Shown: positions 27,001-39,000 of the stretch, piece after piece
Layout of the letters: the number at the start of each line of letters is the position of its first letter
Position numbering within the stretch: position 1 is the first letter of the stretch
Source: Rallus limicola
Lineage: Eukaryota > Chordata > Aves > Gruiformes > Rallidae
Reading direction: 5' to 3'
NCBI GenBank assembly: GCA_022605955.1
Contig: JAKCOZ010000001.1
Location: 81,890,520 to 81,954,519, forward strand
Length of the DNA: 64,000 bases
The notes under the pieces: model-generated
The model's input: the letters and a program-made list of their open reading frames with translations, nothing else
The model's database searches: none
Told to the model about the DNA's origin: nothing
Program-made: the position numbers and the translations under genes

Positions 27001-30000
27001 GCTCTGCTGTAACACCCCAGAAGTGGCGTTGCCTTTGTGTCTTCCATGTACATGTGGTGAAAGATGATTCTGTTTCTCAACTCACCATCTTTGACCTGAG
27101 GAACATTTCTGATAAATATCTTTTTTTTCCAAATAGATGCTTGCAAGCCATTGGATCTGATGAATCATCATTTTCTAGACAAAACAAGTTTTCTTGAAAT
27201 TAGTCATAGCTGGACTAGTTTTAATCTAAGTGCTTGATAGAAGGTAATGTGCCAGTTGAGGTGTTCATGTGCCTCCTTAAAGAAGTGAAGGCACATTAAA
27301 AATCGGTCCGTGAAGACCTTATTCGCATCACTGGAAGTACAGTGAGTAAAGCTTTCCACAGGAGGTGGTGCTGTACACACACCTCACTGAGCTCCTTGGG
27401 TCTCAAGTGGCTGAGCAGCACCTTTCCAATTATGCAGGAATCCACATAATCTGCAACCATTAAAGAAACTGGTAGCCTAGACCTGCAGTTATAAGAAAAC
27501 CAGTATTACTGGGTTCTGGCATGCTCTGCCTGTAAATCGGTGCTTATGTGGTGCAGGTCAAGGTACTTTTTTGGGAGCGGTTTCATAAGGGCATTTGTAC
27601 TTCAGGGACAGTAGATAGCACATGTCTGGGGTAACCTGAAAGGTCTCTCCACTGAGGTGTAACCTGCTGTGTCTGAGCTGCCCACGCTGGCTTTATGTTC
27701 CCACACAATGCTGTTGGGGTACAGTGAATCTCAGGGTCTCTTAGCATTATGAAAAAATGCTTGATAGTCATTCATGTATGCATCTGCGTGTACTTAGAAG
27801 TAGAGGGAGAGGATGCTGCCATCAGAGAGATGCATCAAGGAGGATTTGCTCTAGGGCAGGTAGAATTTGAGTTCTGGGTGAAATAACCTTCTCCCTTACT
27901 GAGGAAGGTGCTGTTATTAGGTGACTAATTCTTCTAGCGGATAACAACACAGTGATCACAATGCAAGTGTGCTCACCCGTGCCTTTGTGTGTCTGGTGGG
28001 CTCTGTGTGAGCTGCGGAGCAGGGTGAGCTCTTAAGCCGGGTTTTCATGGGAGCAGAGGAGGTGCCAACTCCCTTCTCTATCTTGTGCCCCCATGGGTGC
28101 TCTGTCCGCTGACTCCTCCGGGTGCTGTGTGCATGCCCCCACATGGCTGCCCGGTGCTGTCAGGCTCCACCTTGGGCACCGGGGCTGCGGAGGGACATGT
28201 GTCAGTTTTCAGTGGTGCGGGCAGGTTTCCAGCCAGGCAGTAGCAAGGACCTCCTTGAGTGTCATTTTCTGCCTTCCCCCTTGCCTCAGAGCTATCTGTG
28301 GCATCCACAGACATGAAAATAACCTATCAAAGGGGGGTGACTGTGCTGTTATCGAAGAGTGGGTTTTGTTTGTCTTCCGAGCGAGCCATCGTCACGATGG
28401 TTGGCTTTTTTCCCTGCCACCCCTTTGAATGTGAGCTGTGCAGTGATGTTTGAGAGGGTGGCTAGGGGCTGGCAGGCTGTGCAACGGGCTGCTGGAAGCT
28501 CTTCTCTCCCTTGCTCAGCCTCATACCAGTGAGACTGGCTTACTGGTAATACCATCTAGCTGTACAGATCTGGCTCTGGTGGTCTGGCAGATGGAGACTT
28601 GCACAGGTTCTGGCACTGGAAACTCAGCTGGCTGGATCCAGCCATGGGGAGATGGGAGGTGATATCCTATGATAAGTGGTGACAGGATGGGTCAGTTCAG
28701 CAGATGTGTTTTGTCCAGAGTAGTGCTGTGGACAATGATGACCAGCATCATTTGGTTGGTATTAACTGAATGCTCTGATGAGTTCAGAGCTGTCCCACTC
28801 CTGGGCCTTTTGGTGCAGCCTGTCTAAAAACGAACTGACCTTGGGCTGGCCTTCCAAATAGTGCCAGGAGGAGCAGCCCTTAGGCCTCCTTCCCCTTTGC
28901 CTTTATTTGGGGAGGCTGGGAGGAGGTTGCTGCTGTAGCAACAACTGTCTGTTCAGAGCGGATAAGGGGGCACTTGCCTCACGTGGGAGGGACACCAAAG
29001 ATGCTTCCCCCAAGCATTTCCGTAAGAACAGGATCCTGTTACAGGAGGGCTCTGCTGGCTGCCAGCTTGGTGTGTTTGTTTACTGCTTCCTTGCCTGCCC
29101 ACTGCTGTTGTCTGGGCAGGTGGGCGTGCTGCAAGGTGCTTGCTGCCATCCACCCTGGAAATACCATCGTTCCAATAGCAAGCTGGTCCACGGGTTGGGG
29201 TTATAGTGCAACAGTGTAGGATGGGAGGTGTCAGAGGGATGCAGCTCTGTTAAACAAATCTTCTCAGTGCATCAAGGTATAGTCCAAGCAATTTAATAAA
29301 GCATGTCAATGAGTAACTCTCAGAAGCGTCAGTGTGCTTAGTGAGGAATTCGTGTATGTCACACTCGGAACAAAGGTCTCCTGCATTGCTTGTTACCGAT
29401 TAACTTGTCTGGTATTATGCAAGCTGCCTCTGCCAGCTGAGAACTAACTCTCCCCATTCACAGGGCAGCACAGCTCGTAAAACATTACACAGCAGAAGTG
29501 CATAGCATGGCAATGAACCTTTCACTGAGGGCATTTCAGCCGTGCAGCATTTCTCTCAGGAGTCTTTAAAATATTAATAAAGCAGCCATTGTTTCGCTCA
29601 GTCATACGGCAATTTTGCAATGAAGTCCTTTATTAGGGGCCCATTCTGAGCTGCATAATCCAGGGTAAGGTGCTTTTAATCGTCTCCAATGAAAAGAAAT
29701 AAAAAACTGGAGGGCCTGGGCGAGGTTGGTTTTTGGCAGGTTTTTTTTGCAAGTTTTCATCAAAGCAGTAGCTATTTTTGTCTGTCTGTGGGAAATGTCA
29801 GTCTCCCCTGGTACAAAATTATTTCTAGAGTGGTCTGTCAGATAATGGTTATTATGATTCAAGCACTCCTCCATTTTAATGTTCTGAGACTTCTTACCCA
29901 ACAGCTGTGGGAACAGGTTGGAAAGAATTTGGAGTGCAGGAAAACCTCATCTTCTTTGGTGGGGGTTTTGCATACTGGAGGATGTTACCCAGCACTGGAA

Positions 30001-33000
30001 TTCTCTCTCACAACATTTCCTAATGCTCTCTATATATATTTGTGTGGAGAACTGAGTTCTCTTTTTGCCTAGGCCTATCTGAAGGGAAATTAAAATTTAA
30101 AATAGCAATAATAGGGAGACAGATTTTGAATGCATGTTGGTGATTTCTCCTTTTAAAAGAATTAAATACGGTATTAGTAGGTCGCTTGCAGCCTGATTTT
30201 GAACACAGGTTGTATAATTATTATACTTGTGGGCCAGACAGGCAAACTCAACTAGAAACCTGTTTAAACAGAGTTGTGAAATAGTTCAGCCCTTGCGTTC
30301 CCACTTCTGGGTAAGATCTGAGGTCCAGTTGCCCCTTGTTCTGCCAAGGCTGAGGTTTGTAAGTGCCAGAGAGGGGAAGTTAGCGAGTGGGAACCAAGCA
30401 GCTCCCAAAGCTCTTTAAGTTTCACCTGATCCCAAAGGTAGCCTATGTGATAAATAGGGCTTGGCTTTTAGCACGTGTTCATGTCGCGCTGAGCAAGGTG
30501 ATTTTGTGGAGGGGAGGTCAAGGCAGAGGGAAGGCGTGACGCTTCCTGATAACTCATCTGAGGCCCAGCTTATGTCTTGGGAGGCTGCTGGCTTCCTTCT
30601 TCCCCTCAGCGCTGTTCTCACTTTGAACCAAAGAGCCCAGGTCCATTTTTCATTACCCCCCTTCCTCCAGCTGAAGCACAGTGACAAGTCAGCTGCACGA
30701 TGGGCAGGCGACAGCAAAGGAGAGACAAAGGCCCAGGGGAACAGCTTATATGGCCAAAGCAGTAAGGGGACGCTGTAGGTACACAGTTACCCAGAAGCCC
30801 ACAATCTCCTTTCATTGCTCAAGCAAAAGGGGCCCTGCACCTGTTTTGTGGTAAGAGAAGAGCTCTTTTCCTGTAGCACATGCTGCTGTGTGATGTAAGT
30901 GTATTTTTACATGGATTCCTATTATTGACTTGAGCCAGTTTCACCTCCCACCTCTCTTTCAGAGGTCAAATAGGCAAACCATTAGCTATACCACACTTCC
31001 TGTGTAGGGCTTGTCCCTTCCCTCATCAGTACAACCTCTGTGACTGACTGCTATAAAATAGCAGTAATTAAGAGGAGAGTTTAAGTTAGGTATCCATGTA
31101 CATGTGTTGAAACCTGTGTGGAACATGGGAGGAGAAAAAACCCAAAGCCAAATATGTTAATATGGGTGGAAGACTGTGAACGAGATTTCCTGTCTCACAT
31201 AGATGCTGACAGCACAGGATGTCTTAAGAGTTTATCAAGCTCTAGAAACCACTTCTTCTTTCATAAGTAATAATAACTTTGTATTCAAAGTCTAGTATTG
31301 TACCAGTACTGGCTTTGTGTGGTGGTAATACTGAGGGCTTAGACACTGGTGCTGATGATCTAGTGCGAGAAGCTGTGCAAAGACAGAACAAGATGGCAGT
31401 ACTCACCTGGAAGGATTGTTGGCTCCTCAAAGTCACCGGGCTTCAGTAAGGTCTCATTGCTACCTCTTCCCCTTTAGCACTTAAGTGCATCAGCCTATAA
31501 GCAGGGGTGCTATATCTACACGTATATCTGAGATGTGCTGAGATATGTAGGTGAGCCTCTGAGCAAGGGGCAATTCTCTCAAGTGGGTGGAGTTGCTAAG
31601 TGGACATCTTCCCTTCCGTGTTGGTGTCAGTGGTGGTTACTGCTGTTCTGCCTGTGAGAGACAGTGTGCCGAGACTGTCCAGCCATGAGCTGTGGGCTTG
31701 CTCTGGCAGCCCCTTTACTCAGCTCAGCTATTGTATGGGAGCTTGGTCACTCTCAGGTGTCACTCGATCTAGTCCTGTCTTGACAGTACAGGACATAGCA
31801 GGAGTGTTGAGATTGCTGAAGGCTGCTGAGGGTGAGACTAAGTCAAGCTCTTGGTCTCTTAATAGCCAAGGAGGAGGAAGCTTTCTACATTCAAGAGACA
31901 GTCCTCAGAAGGAATGTTGAGCACTGTGCTAGGGGAATTCATGCCGTTAGTTTGGTGGTTCATTCCCAGTCAACACAAGGAGTCACAGCCTGCGCAGGGG
32001 CTTGTGGTGGTGTGTGCAAGGCCACTGCTTCTGGACTTGGTGGTGCTTTTGTTTGGTTGGGTTTTTTCAGGCTATTTTGTTACAGCCTTTTCAGGTGTGT
32101 GGGTTCCCCTGGCCCATTGCCACCCTGCAGAACATCTTGAGTGCCTAGGAAGAGCTTGAAGTACTTGCTGCCTTCTACTTAATATATTTGCTTGTTGCTT
32201 CTGTCCACACTTCAATCCATGATGTGGGTAGACACAGGTTCTTGTTCGCTCTGTGTGATCACTCCCTCCTCCACTGGCAGCAATCTGGGAGCTCGCAAAG
32301 ATCATGACTTTCAGGGCGCTCTGAACTGGCTGCAGAGCCTTAGCTTTCAGCATGGACAAGGAGCCACCACAAGGAACACATTCAAACCAGGCTTTACTGA
32401 CACATTTCAGGCACTAGCAGCAGTGGCCCTCCTCAGGATTTTTATCCACGTTCAGGAAGTGCTTATGGCTTTGTCGTGGTTTCACCCCGGCTGTGGGCCG
32501 AGATCCACGCAGCTGCCTGCTCCTTAAAGTAAAAGAGCAGGAGAAAAGGAAAAGGGGAGGGGGAACAAGGGAAGGGAAAAGGAAGGGACAAATAACTCCA
32601 AAAGCAAGAAACTAAGAGGCCCGTGGGTTGGGATAAGGATAGTTTACTAAGATAACAGAAAGATAACACATAACAATGCTAACAGGACTTTAGAGCAAAA
32701 GAATATGAAACTATTGATACACAATGCAGTTTCTCACCGAACCACACAACTCAGGCCGCACCACCCAGAGCCGTCCCGGAACCCGACCGTCCCCCAAGAC
32801 ACTCGCGTCCCGGCCACTCGCATCCCGGAACCCCCCTTCTTCCTCCCATCAGCCCCCCTTTTATCCTGGGCAGGACGTAATTGGCATGGAATACTCTCTT
32901 TGGCCCATCTGGGTCACCTGTCCTGGCTTTGACTGTCTGACTGCAACTAAAAACATCAGGGTGTTATCAGCACTGCTTTCATTTTAACTCCCAAACACAG

Positions 33001-36000
33001 CATTCCATCCGCTGCTACAAATGAAGTTAACTCTATCCTGACTGAAACCAGGACAGGCTTGCATCCACATCTGTGGTAGTGTGCCTTGCTGCTTGTCTGT
33101 ACTTAAGCTGACTGGCTCAAAGGCATCATACAAGAGCTTCTGGCTTTGAGGAAGGCAAGTGCCCCTCAAGATGAGTGTGAAACCCAGAGGCAGTGAGTGA
33201 TCCTGGTGACTGAGTGACCTACGTGGGATCCTTCAGAAAGCGATACTTGCTGTCATGTTGGAGTTCTGTACATGAGATGGGAGCTGGGACCTTTCACTCT
33301 GTTTCATTCCTGTGGCTCTACCAGGCCAGTGATCTCTTCAGATGGCAACCAAAGGCATTGCTAAAGGAGGAGTGGAGCTCCTGGTGGGAGAGTCCTAGGC
33401 TAACGTGTTCAGCCCTGACTACCGAGCAGTTGGCTTGTGCCATGGAGTGGGGAGATTCAGTGAACCAGTGCCGCCTTGTTAAGTCAGTGGTGTGAGTCAG
33501 CACAGTAGTTATGTACGATGTAAAAACACCACTTGGTTATTTAAATAAGTTTTTTTGTTTATGGAGTAAGTAGATAACAGAAAACTCACTTTCTTGGTGG
33601 TTTGATTGTGGTGTAACAAATTAGTGTCTTGCCCCTCTCATTTATATCTCGTTTGAAATTCAGATTTCTCTAACTTTTGACTTCATGGTACAATCTCCAA
33701 GTAGTTTCCATTGTCCTTCTCTTTGTAGTTTCAGAGTTGATCATGACTGTGCATGGTGTTTGAGGTGACAGCACGTAGCATAAAAGCAGAACACGCTGTG
33801 TGCTATCCTGTAGTGTTTCTTCAGTAAAACCTTCCATTGCAAAGCTGTATTTTTGGGTCCATAGGGGTTTGTATCCCAGTTGCACTTAAATTAACCTGGA
33901 CCAATTGAAGTGCATGGGTGCAAACTGTTCTGCCTTGGGCAGCCTGACCAGCTTCCTTTCTTATGATATGTGATGCTTGAGGGAGGGGCAGGAGCAACTA
34001 ACTTACAAACTTCCCTGGGACTAAATCCTTTAAAAAGAAATTCTTTATTTTCAGAACAAATAACACAGTGAGTATGTAGAATCATAGAATCTTTTGAGGT
34101 TGAAGGGACCCATAAGAATCATTGAATCCAACACAGGGCCAGCCAGGTCAGAGCATGTGACTGAGTGCGTTACCTAGATGCTTCTTGTACTCAGTCAGGC
34201 TGGGTGCTGTGACCACTTGCCTAGGGAGCCTGTTCCAGTGCCCAACCACCCTCTCAGTAAAGAACCTCTTCCTAATATCCAACCTAAACCTCCTGTCCCA
34301 GATTCATGCCGTTCCTTTGGGTTCTATTACTAGTTACTGAAGAGAGATCAGCAATTGCCCCTTTACTCCTCCTCATCAGGAAGCCATAGACTGCAATGAG
34401 GTCTCCCCTCAGCCTCTTTTTCTCAAGGCTAAACAAACCAAGGGGCTTCAGCTTCTCATTGTAAGACTTCCCCTCCAGACCCTTCACCATCCTCTATGCC
34501 CTCCTTGTTGTCCCTCTTGTCCTGTGGCACCCAAACCCACACACACGACTCAAGGTGAGGCTGCACCAGCACAGTGTAGAGCGGGACAGTCACCTCCCTG
34601 GACCAGCTGGCCGTGCCGTGCTTCATGCACCCCAGGACATGGTTGACCCTCCTGGCTGCATGGGCACACTGCTGGCTCACGTTTAACTTGCTGGTGACCA
34701 AGGCCCCCAAATATCTCTCAGCACAGCTGGCCTCCAGCATCTCAGCCCTCAGTCTGGATGTGAAGCCAGAGTTGCTCTTTCCCAGGTGCAGAATCCAGCA
34801 CCTGCCTTTGTTGAACTTCATGCTGTTGGTGATTGCCCACTCTCTGATCTGGCCAGGTCTTTCTGCAAGGCTTCTCCATCCTCAACAGAGTCAACAGCTC
34901 CTCCCAATTTGGGGCCATTTGCAAATGTACCTAAGACACCCCCTAGACCCATGTCCATGTTGTTTATGAAAACATTAAAAAAGAACTGGCCCTAAAATGG
35001 AGCCATGGGAAACCCCAATACTGACTGGCCTCCAGCCAGATATAACCCCATTTACAATCATTCTCTGGGCCTGACCCTTGAGCCAACTGCCCACCCAGCG
35101 CCTTACGGCTCTGTCTAGTTGTGTGCTGGCCATTTTGTCCTGGGAGATACTGTGAGACGCAGTATCAAAGCCCTACTGAAACCCAAAGTAACATCAGCTG
35201 GCTTCCCTTGGTCAACCAGCTGGGTGACCTTGTTGTAAAAGGAAATCAGATTGGATAGACAGGACCTTCCTCTCCTGAACCCATGTTGCCTGTGACCAAT
35301 GACTGCATTGTCCTTTAGGTGTTTTGCAAGAACCCCCACTATAATTTTCTCCATAATTTTACCAGGCACCGAGGTGAGGCTGACGGGCCTGTAATTTACA
35401 GGGTCCTCCTCCTTACCCTTCTTGAAAGCTGGGACTATATTTGCCAGCTTCCAGTCAACCTGGACCTCGCTAGACCCTCTTCTTTGACAGTGGCTTTTAT
35501 TTCTGGGCTGCTTGTGGCTGGAAGGATGGTACGAACCCACGGGCCTTCGGTGTGTTAGTCTAATGGTGTAGTCGTGTGAGTCAGCCGAGCAAGCGGTAGC
35601 TGACATGGCAGCTGACGTGTTAGCGAGGGCGCTTGCTGGCAGAGTTGGCAGGTTCACGTTGATGTACAAACCAAGATCGATGGGCAAAGAGAGACTTTAA
35701 TTCCTACTAATGACCTCAAACTCAGGTAACCTGTAGAGAAATAGGATCTGAGTTTAGGGAGAGTATAATGATGAAACTTTAGGTCAGCAAAAAAAGACTC
35801 TTTAGGTCATGTGCCATACCTACACTGAACAAAGGAGACAGACAGTCTTGTGGTTTTGGGGAAAGGGTATTGGTGAGTGTCTGTCAAGCTGCATGAAAGG
35901 CAGTGAGGTGAGTGACAGGTCTAATTCAATACAGGTACCAAAACCCCTTCCATCTCCTGGCACCCAACTTTTGTTCAGCAGGGATGAGGAGGGACTGAAA

Positions 36001-39000
36001 TTCCCATCACCTTTCTGGTGATGGCTGAGAAGGGAATGTGCAATCTCAGCATATTTCCTTCCCGTGTGTCTCCCCATCAGCTGCCTTGTTGCTGCACAAA
36101 TGATGCCAACAGGATCTGTTATGGAAACCTACCAGACTAGGGGAGCAAAGGAAATGGACCATGAATGTTGAGGTACCTTTTCAGTGCTGGGTTTTTCTTT
36201 GAGGTGAGATGTAAGGAATGCTGCCTGTGGGACATGCTGGTACCATGCCGTTTAAGGTGTGCCTTTGTCTGTCCTTATGCAGACAAAAGCTCAGGGTCCA
36301 GAGCCGCTCAGCTGACATGTCTCATCATTTTTGCTCCAGTTTCTGGGCAGGAGAATTAATCTGTGGGTGTCTGTAGTTGTTACGCTTGAAATCAGGACGC
36401 TCTGTGCCCTGCACTGGGTCCTGCTTATAACCAAGATCTTTTGCTCTCCCTTGGAAGACTGACTGCCTTGCTCCACCTACTCTCTTACATTCTTTTTTCT
36501 TTCTCCTGGCCTTACCATGCTCTTAGGGCACACATTGTTCAGGTGATCATCATCTGCACTCAGGCAGGGCATTAGAGTGGACATTGTTACTGCCTGATGT
36601 TGTATTAACTCCTAAAACTCTGTGGTAAGGTGTGAAAGCGCCCCGAGGGAGCAGCCAACTTGGTTAACTTGAGTTCTGCAGAGAGCATGTGCAGCTGCAG
36701 CAAAACTCCACAGAACCAAAGCATCTATCAGCTTCTTTGGAGAAGCAGCTCACAGGGTCAGAGCCGGAAGGTCACAGTTATTTACCTGTGAGTTATTTAC
36801 CTGTGAGTTATTTACCTTACTACTTCCTGAGAGTTATCGTTCCTGGTCCCCAAACAGAAGCTAAAGCAGGCATGGCAGCGTGCTGTGAAGCAGGTAGATG
36901 GTTCCTGGGATCTACAAGGAGAGTGCTGGTGTTGAATTGCATCCTCTTTCCTTCTTGGGATGTGAGTGAGCACACCTGAACGTTAGCATCATTTGAAAGG
37001 CTTTGGATGGCTTTTGTGAAGTGCATTTGGTTGGTTTCAGATCTCTTCCTGGCGTGTGTTTGTCCTCTGCCCCCTTTGCATCCTGTAAAGAGACTAGAGG
37101 TGTGCCTGGCTCAGAGCACCTATCGAAGCGTGGGGTCAAACATGAGGCCTGTTAAGAGGTTTTGTACAGGCACAGCTCCCGTTCCTGTGGTTTATACTGT
37201 AATCAGACCCTGGGAAGGAGAGTAACTCTATCTCCTAAAACACAGAGAGCTTTGGAATGCCTAACCTCTGTCTGGATGCTCCATGCCTGTACCTCCAAGT
37301 CCTTGATATTCTTGGAAAAGGACCTGGTGCTTCTGGAATTGTATTCTTTGAGCTGTGTCTAGCTAAGGCCTTGTAAGATGGAGACACCCCAAATCTCTTG
37401 GTACTGCTGAAATCCCTGGTCTTGGATCTTGGCCCTTGTTTCCTGCTGGCTGGTGTTCCTTGTCCAGCACTGCTGTGCTCCTGAGGGTGAGTTTCTTGGA
37501 GAGAGAGAGATGTTCTTTCTGTGTACCAGCTCTTAACTGGTTTTACTGGGAGCAAGGTGGCAGGTGACCCACATAAAGATAATTACGATGGGGACACACA
37601 CAGTGGCACCTAGTTTTGCATGTTGCACAATATGTAGGGTGGTTTTCTGGTGTTTGAGCGGTGCCAGTACAGTCTGTGGTGATCTTCAGCAAACCAGTAA
37701 AGGCTAATTGCAGAGGAAGAGGCTGGTGTAGACCGTGTGTAAGCTGAGGTTGTTGGGCTGGGCCTGGGAAATTCGGTTGCACAAAATCAGGGGCTCTTAA
37801 GGACTAAAATAGCACGGTGCCTTTTGTTGCTAATAGCAAGGGAGCAGGAGCAGGGTGAGGACAGTGTTCGCCCTGCCCATGTGTGCTGCAGAGGCAGCTC
37901 GGGAGGCCAGGTAGCTCCCTCCGAGCCAGCACAGGAAGCGGTGGGAGATGACGCATCAGGGAAACGGGGCCTGTGGTGGCAGCAGCTGACCCAGTCCCGC
38001 CGGCTGCGCCTTACTGCTCACACAGGAGGAGGCTCCCCTGTGCCCGGCCTGTTTGTTTGCCCTTGGTGCAGCTCCCCACACGTGCTGAGGGTTGGGCCTG
38101 GCCCGTGCTGGCCAGCCGACCTCCACCAAACTGGGAACAGAGCCCCAGAAGTGCGGACTCGAGGAGCTGTAGAAGAGCTTGCTCGTGGGTGTTGGTGCAA
38201 GCATTGGTGCAGGCACAGCCTGAAAGGTTCCTGTTCTTAAATGTGTGTGTGTAGGGGAGTGGCCCCTCTCTCCCTCTCAGCCTCTGCACTTCTTATTTTA
38301 TTACTGCTTGTATGTCTCACCCTGAAATCCAGGGGTCCCATGTCAGTGAGGAGGGAGGTAAAATTCGCTTCAATGGCTACAATTATATTTAATTACGCTG
38401 AACCAATCTGGCAGGAAGAACAGTGTGTTCAGGCTGGAGGTTTATATTGTACGGGGCTGTTGGGGGCAGGGAAGGCAATGCCTCCCTGTGTGGCGGGGTG
38501 GGTGGGGGTGGGGAGGGGAGAGATTTTTGCATAGGCAATACAGCACAGATTATAAAAAACCCCACCAACAACCAAACATCTCAAAGGCAATGCTCATTTT
38601 AAATCATGGGGTCACAGTGTGATGTCACACTGTCCGCCGTGTACCGCCTCCCCCTCCTGCCCCCCCCCCCACCCCAGCTTCCCCTTCTCCCCCAGCTCCA
38701 GGGCTTTTGCCCAGGGTGGGGTTTTTTTGAGTTTGGTTTTGGTTGAGGGTTGATGAGGTCTCTGGGTTGATGAGGTTTGTGAGTTGTTGGGTCTTTTCAG
38801 GGGGTGGGTACAGGGTGTGCAGCAGAGGTGGGGAGCAGCTGCCCTTACTGCCTGGTTAATTAGTGATCAGAGGAGGCCAGCTTACTTTCACTGATTGGTG
38901 CTAGAAAGTGATTGGGGGGGGGTTATGTTTGTGTTTCATTCCGTGTGCCATTACTAGGAGCAGTGGATAGGAGCCTCTTTGACACCTTCTGACTGAGGCC

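Noticed and set aside
32529..32589. Purine-rich A/G tract
   Set aside because: It is part of the U5-side of the solo LTR, not an independent simple repeat.
34613..34969. 118-codon + strand frame in the NME7 last intron
   Set aside because: It is the reverse complement of CR1 reverse-transcriptase sequence.
36689..36979. Peptide repeat [14 protein letters not shown] in a + strand frame
   Set aside because: It is produced by the 15-bp tandem DNA repeat; no flanking coding signals.
37824..38240. 138-codon + frame and several overlapping frames in a GC-rich patch
   Set aside because: Frames are open on both strands at once, there is no domain, and it sits inside a defined NME7 intron. It might be a transcribed noncoding exon, but nothing supports it.
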